Assembly: GCF_964022235.1 (NCBI RefSeq)
Contig: NZ_CAXHZL010000006.1
Coordinates: 124,001-188,000 of the forward strand
DNA length: 64,000 nucleotides
Reading direction: 5' to 3'
Origin: Limimaricola sp964022235
Lineage (GTDB): Bacteria; Pseudomonadota; Alphaproteobacteria; Rhodobacterales; Rhodobacteraceae
Made by a program: the position numbers and the translations under genes. This document shows positions 51,028-59,811 of the stretch, in pieces. Positions within the stretch are counted from its first letter, which is position 1. Every line of letters starts with the position of its first letter. The notes beneath the pieces are model-generated. The model worked only from the letters and a program-made list of their open reading frames with translations, was not told where the DNA came from and did not search any database.

Positions 51028-52155
51028 TCAGTCGGTCTCCAAGCGGGCCAGTGCGACGGCGATGTCGGCGTTGTCGAGGATGTACTGACCATATTCCCGA
51101 CGCCAGACGAAGCCTTTGTCCCGCAATGCTGCAAGGGCGGTCTGAATGGTCGTCACGGCGGGCACCCGGCCACGGTGGGCGGCTTTCAAAGCGTCACGAG
51201 TCTCTTCCGCAAATGGCTGGAACGCGAGTCCCTTTCTCGCCATCAGTCGCAGGATTTCCTGTTGCAGCGGGGTCATCGACGCGATTTCGGACAGGGTGTC
51301 GATCTCGGCCTGCGCCTTGCGCTCCGCAGCGATCCGTTTCAGCGCCTCCGGCCCCGCCCCTTCGGGCGCGAAAATGAGATCGCGCAGGCAATCGGTCAGC
51401 AATTCCGGCCTGCGTCCGACGACCTCGAAGGCCGCTTCGAGATCCTCAGGAGAGAGCTTGGCGGTATCGGCAAGGGACTCGTTCACACGCGCGGCCATGC
51501 TCGAGACATAGGCTCTGCCTAGCGGCGGAAAGGGTCGGACGCTGCCGCCGAAGAACGGGGCCTGACGGTTCTGGACCAGCGTCGACAGCTTGTCGCGATG
51601 CGAACCGGTCATCAGGAGGTACAGGTGCCGATTGCCCGGCGCCTGATTGATTGCGTCACGGGCCGCCTTCAGGGCGAACATGGCATTGAGCCCGGCATCC
51701 GTTTCGACCGCCTGCTGCGCCTCGTCGATGATGACCACCAGATCCTTGCCCGTCGCCTTGATCAGATCTTCGAGGGCATCGGCGATGGTCCCGGACCAGG
51801 GACCGCTCTCCTTCAAGCCGACCGAGAACCCCAAGACGCCGACCCGGCTGACCGGACTATTCCTGCGCAGCCGCGAGATCAGCCCGTCATGCTGTTCCAA
51901 TGCGGTCTTGATCCGCGAGATGATGAGATCCGCCGGGTCGGCGGACCGGTCGGACCACAGATCGACATAGATGACGGCGTAGCCCTTGCTGTCGAGATGC
52001 GGAATGAGGTCTGATCGCAGAAAGGTGGTCTTTCCGGTTCGACGCGGCGCTGCAAGGAACAGGCCCGCGAGAGAGCCGGTGAGCGGATCGGGCGTCAGCA
52101 GCGAGGCGATGCGGGCCGCATCCTCGGCACGCGGCACGTGAAGTGAAGGGGCCAT
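51028..52155 (-). CDS. P-loop ATPase with C-terminal winged helix (AAA/ORC-like)
   Basis: A 375-residue protein. The Walker A region is LAAPRRTGKTTFL (Lys42, Thr43; the first Gly of the motif is Ala), Walker B is LVVIIDEAQQ, and a sensor-like LYLLMTGSHRDKL follows. The C-terminal 100 residues (MTPLQQEILRLMARKG, VTTIQTALAALRDKGFVWR) form a likely winged helix. Such STAND/ORC-like ATPases are found in bacteria and archaea with unknown or defence-related functions. It is alone, outside the sox transcript, and preceded by phased TTACGT repeats. I do not recognise a partner gene. Confidence 0.8.
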   Translation of the reverse strand: MAPSLHVPRAEDAARIASLLTPDPLTGSLAGLFLAAPRRTGKTTFLRSDLIPHLDSKGYAVIYVDLWSDRSADPADLIISRIKTALEQHDGLISRLRRNSPVSRVGVLGFSVGLKESGPWSGTIADALEDLIKATGKDLVVIIDEAQQAVETDAGLNAMFALKAARDAINQAPGNRHLYLLMTGSHRDKLSTLVQNRQAPFFGGSVRPFPPLGRAYVSSMAARVNESLADTAKLSPEDLEAAFEVVGRRPELLTDCLRDLIFAPEGAGPEALKRIAAERKAQAEIDTLSEIASMTPLQQEILRLMARKGLAFQPFAEETRDALKAAHRGRVPAVTTIQTALAALRDKGFVWRREYGQYILDNADIAVALARLETD

Positions 52156-52192
52156 TACGTGTCCTTACGCTTCTGTTACGTAAGTTACGTAG
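52155..52192. repeat. Four helically phased TTACG(T/C) repeats at the ATPase promoter
   Basis: TTACGT at 52155, TTACGC at 52165, TTACGT at 52176 and TTACGT at 52185 recur every 9-11 bases, about one helical turn. The first overlaps the ATPase start codon. Such spacing suits cooperative binding of a regulator on one DNA face, possibly the encoded protein. Confidence 0.55.
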
Positions 52193-52577
52193 TGCATAAG
52201 TAAGCATGGGTAAAGGGGTGGGGTTCGCAGGCTCTGGTCTGCGAGGTACCTTGTGGCCAGTCCGGCGACGCGGCGAACCGCTCAGCTGCGTTCTCGCCGG
52301 AGTTCTGAAGCCAGCCTCGCCGCGATCCGAAACGCGCCATCCGGTGCGACCTGCCCAAGCAAGATTAATCGAGACGATGTCCGAGACCCCCGCGCCGGTT
52401 CATACCGACGCGGGGGCCTGCTGCCTGCCGCTCCGAACGGGGTCGAATGGGAGGCGGCCGACGACCCCACCGGAGCCCGAAGTTCGGTTCACCGGGTTGC
52501 CAGCCCCTGTCACGTGCCGAGCTACACGGCGAAGCGTGGCTGTGAGCGCGCAAGGTGGCGAAGCCCCCGATCCGGGG
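52193..52577. other. Intergenic stretch with two hairpins
   Basis: No convincing coding frame. CCCCCGCG-14 bases-CGCGGGGG (52387-52416) is a strong hairpin whose loop itself pairs (CGGT-tcat-ACCG). CCCCGGAT-CGGGG on the minus strand directly after the VOC-gene stop (52564-52577) could be its weak terminator. Confidence 0.45.
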
Positions 52578-53075
52578 TCAGCTGTAGGCACCTGCCGAAT
52601 AGGTCAGCTCATAGCTGTGGCTGTAGATCTCGAACACGATGCCGAAGGGGTCTTCGACATAGACCATGCGGTAGGGCTTGTCGTCGGGGAAGTATTCGCG
52701 GACCGGCATGCGCTGCTTGCCACCCGCGGCCACGATCCTTGACAGCAACCCTTCGAGATCCGGGTCCTGGATTGCGAAGTGGAACGTACCGTGCCGGCGA
52801 AACGCAAGGTTGTCGTCCGGGGCCTCGTTGCCTTCGAACTCGAACAGCTCGAAACCGATCCGGTCGGCGCTGGCCAGATGCGCGATGCGCAACCGCCCCC
52901 AGCCGGGACCAAAGACATCGGTGCACATCTGGCCGATGTCGCTGTCGTCCTCGACGATCTCGGTGGGCTGCATGATCGTGTAAAAGCCAAGAACATCGGC
53001 ATAGAAGGTCACGGCGGCGTCGAGATCGGGGACCGAAAGGCCGATGTGCGAAAAGCTGCGGGGGGTCGGGCGCAT
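52578..53075 (-). CDS. VOC-family (glyoxalase/dioxygenase-like) protein
   Basis: A 165-residue vicinal-oxygen-chelate protein with two beta-alpha-beta repeats. The first metal His is in FSHIGLSVPDLDAAVTFYAD, further ligands in GTFHFAIQDPDLEG and the Glu in DPFGIVFEIYSHSYEL. Substrate unknown; such proteins include glyoxalases, dioxygenases and resistance enzymes. The start at 53075 is followed by the typical family beginning; 45 upstream codons in the same frame fall in the promoter region. It is divergent from a LysR regulator that probably controls it. Confidence 0.85.
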   Translation of the reverse strand: MRPTPRSFSHIGLSVPDLDAAVTFYADVLGFYTIMQPTEIVEDDSDIGQMCTDVFGPGWGRLRIAHLASADRIGFELFEFEGNEAPDDNLAFRRHGTFHFAIQDPDLEGLLSRIVAAGGKQRMPVREYFPDDKPYRMVYVEDPFGIVFEIYSHSYELTYSAGAYS

Positions 53076-53138
53076 GGGGTTGTCCTGTTTGCTGCGTTGT
53101 CCCGGCAGATCTAAACCTGTTAACCTCGGCATAAAAAT

Positions 53139-53161
53139 TATCGTTTCGATGGAAAACGATA
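53139..53161. promoter_or_regulatory. Perfect inverted repeat in the VOC/LysR divergent promoter
   Basis: TATCGTTT-7 bases-AAACGATA, an 8-bp perfect inverted repeat 17 bp before the LysR ATG. LysR proteins bind such T-N-A palindromes, so this is the likely operator of the divergon. Confidence 0.6.
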
Positions 53162-53178
53162 GTGGGTAGTGATGGTAT

Positions 53179-54087
53179 ATGCTGAACGCCCAATGGCTCG
53201 AAACCTTCACGGTCCTGAGCGAGACTGGTCATTTCACCCGCACCGCCGAGCTGCGCGGCATGACCCAGCCCGGGGTGTCGCAGCACCTTCGCAAGCTTGA
53301 GGCGCAGGTGGGCCAGACGCTGATCTCGCAGCAGGGCAAGGGCTTCAGCCTGACCCCGGCCGGGGAGGCTGTCGCGGCCATGGGGCAGGCGCGCCGTGCG
53401 GAGGAGCGCGCCCTCCGCGAGGCGATCCTCAGCGACGATCCGGATGTGGGCGAAGCGGTCATCGCCTGCTCGGGGAGCTTCGCGATGCTTCTTTATCCGG
53501 CGCTTCTGCCGATGATGCAGGCCGCACCGCATCTGATCCTGCGTCTTGAGGCCACCCCGCAGGAGGGGATCCTGTCAGGCGTGCTGGAGGGGCGGTTCGA
53601 CATTGGCGTGGTCAGTCAGGAGCCTAGCCATCCCCGGCTCGCGGCAAGTCATATCGGACGCGAGGAGCTATGCCTCGTGCTGCCCGCGGTTGCGCCCAGC
53701 GATGCGCCAGAGACGCAGATCCGTTTCGCCGATCTCGACGCGCGTGGCCTGATCGCCCATCCCGACGGGTTCGCCTATGCCGAGGAGCTGCTCGGGCTCA
53801 ATTTCCCGAGGGACTTCGCCGGGTCCGACCGGCTGCGCCTGCGCGGTTTCGTCAATCAGATCGGCCAGATCCCGATGCCTGTCGCGCATGGTGTCGGCTA
53901 CACGCTGCTTCCGCGAAGCGGCGTCGACGCTTTCCCCCTCAAAACTAGGCTGCGTATCGAGGCGCTGCCCAAACGCCGCTATCACGAGCTGTGGCTGGTG
54001 GCCCGTCGCGGACGGCAGATGTCAGCGCGCCTGACCCGGGTCGCGCAAGAGATCCGCTCTGTTGCCGCCACGCTGGACGGGCGCTGA
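53179..54087 (+). CDS. LysR-family transcriptional regulator
   Basis: A 302-residue regulator. The N-terminal helix-turn-helix is LETFTVLSETGHFTRTAELRGMTQPGVSQHLRKLE (split over residues 7-41) and the effector domain starts near 90 (VIACSGSFAMLLYPALLPMMQ). It is divergent from the VOC gene with a perfect palindrome between, the standard arrangement for control of the neighbour. Inducer unknown. Confidence 0.9.
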   Translation: MLNAQWLETFTVLSETGHFTRTAELRGMTQPGVSQHLRKLEAQVGQTLISQQGKGFSLTPAGEAVAAMGQARRAEERALREAILSDDPDVGEAVIACSGSFAMLLYPALLPMMQAAPHLILRLEATPQEGILSGVLEGRFDIGVVSQEPSHPRLAASHIGREELCLVLPAVAPSDAPETQIRFADLDARGLIAHPDGFAYAEELLGLNFPRDFAGSDRLRLRGFVNQIGQIPMPVAHGVGYTLLPRSGVDAFPLKTRLRIEALPKRRYHELWLVARRGRQMSARLTRVAQEIRSVAATLDGR

Positions 54088-54254
54088 ACGGCTCTCCTCC
54101 GTCGCCAGAACGGCTTGGCGCGCCGCCGATAGCCCTTTTGCAGGACGTTACCGAAGTCGATCTATCGATCCGGCGCGTCCGCGTTACCGTCCGGTCCCAC
54201 GACATCCGCGCAAGGTTTACGGACAGGAAACACAGCGAAAAGGATCCTGGCGGA

Positions 54255-55184
54255 TCAATACTCAATCGTCACCAGAACCGAGTCCGCATATTGGCCCGCG
54301 TGCAGCGCCTGACCCCCGAAGATCCGACCGTGAACGGTCGTCAACTGCGTGGCGGCCGTCCCTGTCGCATGCAGGTCGTTGCCGGGATCGTCGCCCCACG
54401 GGATGCTGCGCGCGGCATCCTGATAGAGCCCGTATCTGAGCTGCCCGCCAAGGCCAGTCATCCGGCGGTCGGTCGGACCGCTCGCCCCCGCGCCGCCCCC
54501 CGGACCCAGACGGATCGCATATGGCGTGGCAGCGGTGCAGCGGACGCCGAGCTGCGCCGCGCCATCGATGTGACCTCTGGTCGCGGGGTCGATCCGCCCG
54601 AAGTCGAGCGCGGCACCCTCCAGCTCGCATAGGGACGTCACACTGGCGCTGACCGTGAACGAAGGGATGAGTTTGACCGTAGGGCCGGTCTCCGCGCAGG
54701 AGGAAACGGGATATTCGATCGTGGCACCGGAGGACGCGGAAAACTCGGAGCTATAGTCGCCCGTACCGGTCACGGCACCTCTCGAGGTGATGTCTGCCTG
54801 CACGGGGATGGTTTTCTTCATCCCCAACCATGAGGTGACCTGAAGGTGGTAGCCGCTCCGGCCCGTATCCGCTATCCGCATGTCATAGGCGAGGGGGTCG
54901 CCGTCGGCACGGCGCATGTAGCGTGGCAGGTTCTGGCTCGCGGCTCCGCCGCTGCCGGTGCCGAAGCGCACGCAGATGCCGACGCTCGAAATCAACTGGG
55001 CGCAGGAGATGGTCAGGCTGCCCGAAGTGCTATGAACCACACCCTCTCTCAGGCTGACGGATCCAAAGGCGACATTCGTCATCGTGGCGCTGCAGCTGGA
55101 CATGTTCTGCGCGACCGAAGGGGCGGGTGACAGAAACGACAGTCCGATGATCAAGGCACGCAGGGCAGGGCGCATCACAGGCAT
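54255..55184 (-). CDS. Spore coat U-domain tip protein (CsuE-like)
   Basis: A 309-residue secreted protein with a signal peptide (PALRALIIGLSFLSPAPSVA) and two spore-coat-U domains: the first about 25-190 (SCSATMTNVAFGSVSL), the second about 200-309 (LCELEGAALDFGRIDP, ending ADSVLVTIEY). Two-domain SCPU proteins are the tip adhesins of archaic chaperone-usher pili. It is the last gene of the operon and its start overlaps the usher stop. I chose 55184, with AGGA upstream; an ATG at 55175 is the alternative. Confidence 0.87.
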   Translation of the reverse strand: MPVMRPALRALIIGLSFLSPAPSVAQNMSSCSATMTNVAFGSVSLREGVVHSTSGSLTISCAQLISSVGICVRFGTGSGGAASQNLPRYMRRADGDPLAYDMRIADTGRSGYHLQVTSWLGMKKTIPVQADITSRGAVTGTGDYSSEFSASSGATIEYPVSSCAETGPTVKLIPSFTVSASVTSLCELEGAALDFGRIDPATRGHIDGAAQLGVRCTAATPYAIRLGPGGGAGASGPTDRRMTGLGGQLRYGLYQDAARSIPWGDDPGNDLHATGTAATQLTTVHGRIFGGQALHAGQYADSVLVTIEY

Positions 55185-57559
55185 GGCAGGTGTCCTGAAA
55201 CAGGGTTTGAAACGGCCGGGAGGATCGCTTCGCACCGTGTCGCGCCTTGTTCGGCGACGATGACCGCGCCGGCGCCGGCATCCTGCAACAGGACCTGTCC
55301 GTCATAGCCGACATCGAAGCCGTTTGCGCGGCCATCCACTGTCACCGGCGTGCCGAGAGCAACCGGCGCTCCCGTCCGATCGACCAGCGTGACCAGGCGG
55401 GATTGTGAGATGTCGGAAATGCCGAAATCGACCGTGACGCCGCTTCGGCGGGCGGGAACGGCCTCGCTTGCGGTTGACAACCAGACCGCGTCGCCCGGCA
55501 GATCGCCGACATCGACCGACAGGCGATTGCTGTAGTAGGAGTTCAGCCCTGAAACCAACGCGTGGCCATTTGAGCCGGTGCGCGCCACTTCCCGGTTCTG
55601 CAGGCGCACGGGGATGTCGCCGCGCCCGGCATCGACGATCGCGAAGGCGTCGTTGATCTTCGGCCCAGCAGCCAGACGCCGATCGATATAGGCGACCGCG
55701 CCCTGAAACCGGGCTTCGGCCGATGCGCCGCCTGAGGCGACGTCGATTTGCCCCGCCGCACGGCCGTACCGGGTTTTGCGCTCCAACCGCGCGCCGATCC
55801 GGGCCTCGTCGTCGTCACGGGTGGCCTGCAGGCTATAGCCCATCGCTTCGGGGCGCTCATCGGGCATCAGCGATGTCAGAATGCTCGCGCGCTGTCTGTC
55901 GTCGACCTGAATTTGGTGCGTCCTGCGGCCCCTGAGCAGGTTGAACAGCACCGCACCATGCGCCTCGCCGCTCTCGAAATCATGGCTCGCACTCAGGCTC
56001 AGGGTGCCGCCGATCCGGTCGAACGCGTGCGAATAGCCCACGCCCGCTACGCGATTGCGACGCTGTGCCTGATCGGACCGAACGTAGTTGAGCCCGAACC
56101 TCTGGTCCCCTCCGGTGACCCCCACGGAAAGCACGTCGCGGGCGGTGGGCGGGCGTATCGCGGTGCCGCTGGTCCCGGTCGCGCGATCGATGCCATAAGC
56201 GAGATCGGCCAGATCGTCCGAGCCGCGGTAGAGGCTCGCGCTCACCGACAGCCAGTCCAGCGGATAGGCCGACATGGTGACTTCGCCGAATTGGCCGGTC
56301 TGACGGCTGTCGCGGCTCGCCCCCGCGGTGATCGACATTTCGGCAATCTGCCCCAGAGCATACTCCATCCCGACCCCGGCGAGATAGGTCTCGTCCATCC
56401 CCTCGACATGCCCCGAAAGGGTGAGATCCCGCGTCGCGCCGACGCGAACGGTCGCCGACGCCGCCGTCTGGTCGAGGTAGCCACTGTCGATCGAACCATA
56501 GCCGAGGCGCGGGCGTCCCGCCTCGACCGAATAGTCGAGCACGCCCCGCCGAAGCAGGTTGCGCGCGCCGAAGAACGGCATGTCCTGCAGTCGAGTCTCA
56601 CCCCCCGGGCCACGCAGGGCAATGGTCGCCGTACCAGCCCCGGTCGGGACCGGCACGTTGTCGAGCTGGAATCGACCCGGCTCCACCACGCCCGAATAGA
56701 CCGCCGCTCCTTCCACGAAGACGTCGACGGTGCTCGGCACTGCGGCACGCCCCGAATAGGTCAGCAACGGCGCGGTCACGAGGTCGCGCCGCAGCGCAAA
56801 GTCCTTTTGGACCTGCAACCCACCGAGCCGCACGGCCCGGCCCCACGACAACGAGGAGGTCGTCATGTCGCCGAGCCGGAACGACAGGGCCCGGTCGATT
56901 GCGTCGCGCTCGATCGTGGTGTCGTACCGCAGCCATTGCGTGTCTTGGGGTTGGTCGAGCGGGACAACCGCGTAGCCCGTCGTGCCACCCCGCCCCCAAG
57001 GCGTGAAGATCCAAGCGTCGAGCGCAAGACCCAATCCATCCGCGTGGGTGGCGCCCTCCGCGTCCCTGCGAATCCGCAGGGTCCCATCGTAATTGATGGC
57101 AGCCCCATATGAGGGGTCGGCGCGGAGGATCTCGGCCCGCGGTGGCCCAAGACGCTGCGGTGCCAATGCGCTCGGGGAGACATCGATCTCCACGCGTTGA
57201 CGCATGGGATCATAGCGATAATCGAGCGATGGTATCGCATCCAGCGCGACGACCTCACCACCGGGAGGCGCGTCGAAGCCCAGTTCGACAAGCTCGGTAA
57301 CCGGGGAGGACAGACGCCCCGCTGCGTCTCGCCGAAACTCGGCGATCAACCCGGTCGGCGCGCCGTTGATCACGACATCCAGAAACAGGATCTCGTCACC
57401 CCCGGCCAGGGGCGAGATCGGCAATCCGGCGTCCGGATCAACCAGATCCTGCGCCGAAGCGCTCAAGGCCGCCCCCAAGACGACGACGAACGGGGCCGCC
57501 TTCAGGGTGGCGGCGACGATCGCGGCAATACCTTGGTCGTTTCGCGCTCGTGTCACCAC
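55175..57559 (-). CDS. Outer membrane usher of archaic chaperone-usher pilus (CsuD-like)
   Basis: A 794-residue usher. After a signal peptide (about 1-36) come the N-terminal chaperone-binding domain (LDVVINGAPTGLIAEF), the 24-strand barrel with plug (VDVFVEGAAVYSGVVEPGRFQLDNVPV near 290) and C-terminal domains (TLVDRTGAPVALGTPV, LPAVSNPVSGHLPCL). It exports and assembles SCPU pilins. The first codons are GTG GTG; no ATG is available near the expected start. It begins 22 bases after the chaperone stop. Confidence 0.88.
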   Translation of the reverse strand: MVTRARNDQGIAAIVAATLKAAPFVVVLGAALSASAQDLVDPDAGLPISPLAGGDEILFLDVVINGAPTGLIAEFRRDAAGRLSSPVTELVELGFDAPPGGEVVALDAIPSLDYRYDPMRQRVEIDVSPSALAPQRLGPPRAEILRADPSYGAAINYDGTLRIRRDAEGATHADGLGLALDAWIFTPWGRGGTTGYAVVPLDQPQDTQWLRYDTTIERDAIDRALSFRLGDMTTSSLSWGRAVRLGGLQVQKDFALRRDLVTAPLLTYSGRAAVPSTVDVFVEGAAVYSGVVEPGRFQLDNVPVPTGAGTATIALRGPGGETRLQDMPFFGARNLLRRGVLDYSVEAGRPRLGYGSIDSGYLDQTAASATVRVGATRDLTLSGHVEGMDETYLAGVGMEYALGQIAEMSITAGASRDSRQTGQFGEVTMSAYPLDWLSVSASLYRGSDDLADLAYGIDRATGTSGTAIRPPTARDVLSVGVTGGDQRFGLNYVRSDQAQRRNRVAGVGYSHAFDRIGGTLSLSASHDFESGEAHGAVLFNLLRGRRTHQIQVDDRQRASILTSLMPDERPEAMGYSLQATRDDDEARIGARLERKTRYGRAAGQIDVASGGASAEARFQGAVAYIDRRLAAGPKINDAFAIVDAGRGDIPVRLQNREVARTGSNGHALVSGLNSYYSNRLSVDVGDLPGDAVWLSTASEAVPARRSGVTVDFGISDISQSRLVTLVDRTGAPVALGTPVTVDGRANGFDVGYDGQVLLQDAGAGAVIVAEQGATRCEAILPAVSNPVSGHLPCL

Positions 57560-57581
57560 GCGGCTCGTCCGCCCCCGCGTT

Positions 57582-58025
57582 TCAGTTCGAGAAGCATAGG
57601 GGCACCGAGTGCCGGATGCGCAGGCTGATCTGACCGGGGGGGCGCGAGGCGTCGGGCAGCCTGTCGACCAGCACCCGGTAGCATTCGCGTCCCCTTGGCG
57701 CGGTGCCCGAAAGCCGGACGATGCGCGCCGTCAGTTCCTGACGCGGGCCAAGCTGTGCCATCGGCGGGCTGATCGCCACGGCCTGCGTAGGTCGCAACTG
57801 GTCCGCTGCCGTCCCTTCGGTCCAGGCAAAGACCCGCATTTGTATCACCGCCCCCGACTGGCGCGTGGACCGCACGGCCAGCGTCGTTTGCGCCGCATCG
57901 CCGGGCACTTCGAGACGGGTCGGTGCGACCGAAATGCCTTGGGCGGTGGCGGGCAGAGCGGTGCCCAGAATCAGGCAGAGGGGCATGGCCCAACGGGCGG
58001 ATCGGCGCAGAAGACTGGCGCACAT
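57582..58025 (-). CDS. Pilus assembly chaperone, N-terminal domain only
   Basis: A 147-residue PapD-like chaperone with signal peptide (about 1-29, GTALPATAQ). It has the first Ig-like domain: ISVAPTRLEVPGDAAQTTLAV, VFAWTE, LSGTAPRGRECYRVLVDRLP with the conserved Arg-Tyr-Arg region, and the donor strand ISLRIRHSVPLCF. It then stops. Family members continue for another 80-100 residues as domain 2, which is absent in every frame: only 22 bases separate this stop from the usher. Either the gene is truncated or this is a one-domain chaperone. Confidence 0.78.
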   Translation of the reverse strand: MCASLLRRSARWAMPLCLILGTALPATAQGISVAPTRLEVPGDAAQTTLAVRSTRQSGAVIQMRVFAWTEGTAADQLRPTQAVAISPPMAQLGPRQELTARIVRLSGTAPRGRECYRVLVDRLPDASRPPGQISLRIRHSVPLCFSN

Positions 58026-58036
58026 GGCATCGCTCC

Positions 58037-58534
58037 TCAGTAATTGACCGTGACGGAGATGACGTCGTTGTAGGTCCCGGCCTTGTAGGTTCCGGCCGGC
58101 ACGCGACCATAGATGCTGACAGTATTCTCCTGCGCGGTGGCGAAGCTCCCAATGCCGACGCCCGTCCCGATCGGGATGGGTGACAGCCGATTGACGTTGG
58201 CAAAGAGCTGGTAGGGCACGAAGGCCCCTGCGCCATCGCTCATGCGCCGCTGGCCTGCGTTTTCGTTGGCACCGCCGCCGATCACGACCGTCAGGAGCGG
58301 CTTGCTCGCCGAACAGGCGACCGAGATCACCGCCGGAGCGACGTCGTCGGTATGCGCACCAAGGTTGATCGCGGAAAAGTTGAGTGTCGTCGCCTCGATC
58401 GAGCAGGTGTCCGCGACCGTGGCAGTCACGCTCAGGTTCGTCGTCTCCGTTGCCGCGAGAGCGGGATTCGATGCGGCCGTCATGACCGACAGACAGCCCA
58501 TGAGTGCGGCAAAGGAGCAGTGGTACCGTATCAT
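58037..58534 (-). CDS. Spore coat U-domain major pilin (CsuA/B-like)
   Basis: A 165-residue secreted pilin. A signal peptide (IRYHCSFAALMGCLSVMTAA to LAATE) is followed by an SCPU domain: LSVTATVADTCSIEATTLNFSA-type start, ISVACSASKPLLTVVIGGG and the end GTYNDVISVTVNY. SCPU subunits are the building blocks of Csu-type pili. Two adjacent ATGs exist; the inner (58534) has AGGAGG five bases upstream. It is the first gene of the pilin-chaperone-usher-tip operon. Confidence 0.87.
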   Translation of the reverse strand: MIRYHCSFAALMGCLSVMTAASNPALAATETTNLSVTATVADTCSIEATTLNFSAINLGAHTDDVAPAVISVACSASKPLLTVVIGGGANENAGQRRMSDGAGAFVPYQLFANVNRLSPIPIGTGVGIGSFATAQENTVSIYGRVPAGTYKAGTYNDVISVTVNY

Positions 58535-59178
58535 CATGTCCTCCTCGGGACGTTGCGAGGCAAGCGCTCTCAGAACGGGGGCCCGATCTGATCGGCCCTG
58601 CCGATGGAAAACTGTGAAAATGTCGTAATGAACTGATGGGTCTGAAAAAAATGCCAATAGGCGGGCAAAGCTTCGAACCAAACACGGCACCAAACGTGGT
58701 CAATGATTGCAAACTATACGAATGGGCATGGCGTGCAATCTCAGGTGGTTGCGAAAAGGGGCATACTGAATCCGCAGATTGATTTGTGTACCTGACGTGC
58801 AACACTGCTGTGTCCGTGTGGGTACTGATCCGTCAGGAGAGAGCCGGTCGTCTCGAAGTCCAGCCTGCTGAATTCTCGGCATTTCTTTGCGCGATCATTG
58901 AAATGCCCTGCTCGGTTATTCCCGTTCGGCGCACCAATGATGGCATGGATTTCCGTAAGGACTTGAGACGCCGCTGCATATGAAAACCTGCCAAATCCGT
59001 CGGCGAAGCGACGATGGGGATGTGTCAGGGATTCGGCCGCGACCTCAGCGGGGAACCGTCGAGACGCCGCATCCTCTTTTCTTGCACGGTGCGGCAGGAC
59101 GCGCGGCAGCGCCCGTTGCTGGCAATCGGCGCTCTATCGAGAAGGGCCATGCCTCGGATGCGTTTCCGTAGCGAGACC
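58535..59178. other. 640-bp non-coding stretch upstream of the pilus operon
   Basis: No frame has a family signature. The first 100 bases upstream of the pilin ATG should hold its promoter; an A/T-rich section at 58620-58780 is unlike its surroundings and may be the regulatory region or recently acquired. The rest shows nothing I can name. Confidence 0.4.
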
Positions 59179-59661
59179 TCAGTCTTGGTCGGCCCCAACT
59201 CCGGCGGCAGCCTCCAATGTCGCGATGTCGATCTTGCCCATCTGCATCATCGCTTCCGTCACGTGCTGCACGACGGCACCATCCGAATGCGCCAACAGGT
59301 CGGGCATTCTCTTGGGAATGATTTGCCACGAGACGCCAAAGTGATCTTCGAGCCAGCCACAGCGCCCGGCCGTTCCCCCCTTGCCGATCAAGGCGGTCCA
59401 AAGGCGGTCCGTTTCCTCCTGATCCTCGGTCAGAACGCTGATCGAAGCGGCGGGTGTCAGCTTGTGGTGGGGACCCGCCGTCAGGATTATCATCGGCGCG
59501 CCTGCGAGCGAAAACTCGACGATCATTGGATCGTCGGGGCGACCATTGTCGCGCACCGCCTCGATGCGGCTGTTCGGCAGGAGGGAGACGTACTCCCTTG
59601 CGGCGTCAACACCGCGTTCGGCAAACCACAAGCAGGTACGCACCTTTGTTGACGTCTGCAT
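59179..59661 (-). CDS. PhnB-like VOC protein (3-demethylubiquinone methyltransferase-like fold)
   Basis: A 160-residue glyoxalase-fold protein of the PhnB type, seen in KVRTCLWFAERGVDAAREYVSLLPNSRI, MIVEFSLAGAPMIILTAGP, SISVLTEDQEETDRLWTALIGKGGTAGRCGW and DHFGVSWQIIPKRM. Older annotation calls this group 3-demethylubiquinone-9 3-methyltransferase, but it lacks a methyltransferase fold and the true function is unknown. It begins at 59661 with aagggag upstream and appears monocistronic. Confidence 0.85.
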   Translation of the reverse strand: MQTSTKVRTCLWFAERGVDAAREYVSLLPNSRIEAVRDNGRPDDPMIVEFSLAGAPMIILTAGPHHKLTPAASISVLTEDQEETDRLWTALIGKGGTAGRCGWLEDHFGVSWQIIPKRMPDLLAHSDGAVVQHVTEAMMQMGKIDIATLEAAAGVGADQD

Positions 59662-59811
59662 CGATCGGAGCTCCCTTGTGGCCTCGGGGCCGGAGCCTCG
59701 ATCCGTGTCGCCCACAGGAGAACACCGAAAGGCGCGCTTGCCAAGCGGATCCGCTATGCCTCCGCCACGAAGATCCGCGAGCCGACAAACCACGGCCTGC
59801 TGTCTGCCTGC

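Noticed and set aside
57553..58236. 227-codon alternative frame over the chaperone gene
   Set aside because: I checked it for the missing chaperone domain 2. It only overlaps domain 1 in the wrong frame and is Arg/Pro-rich.
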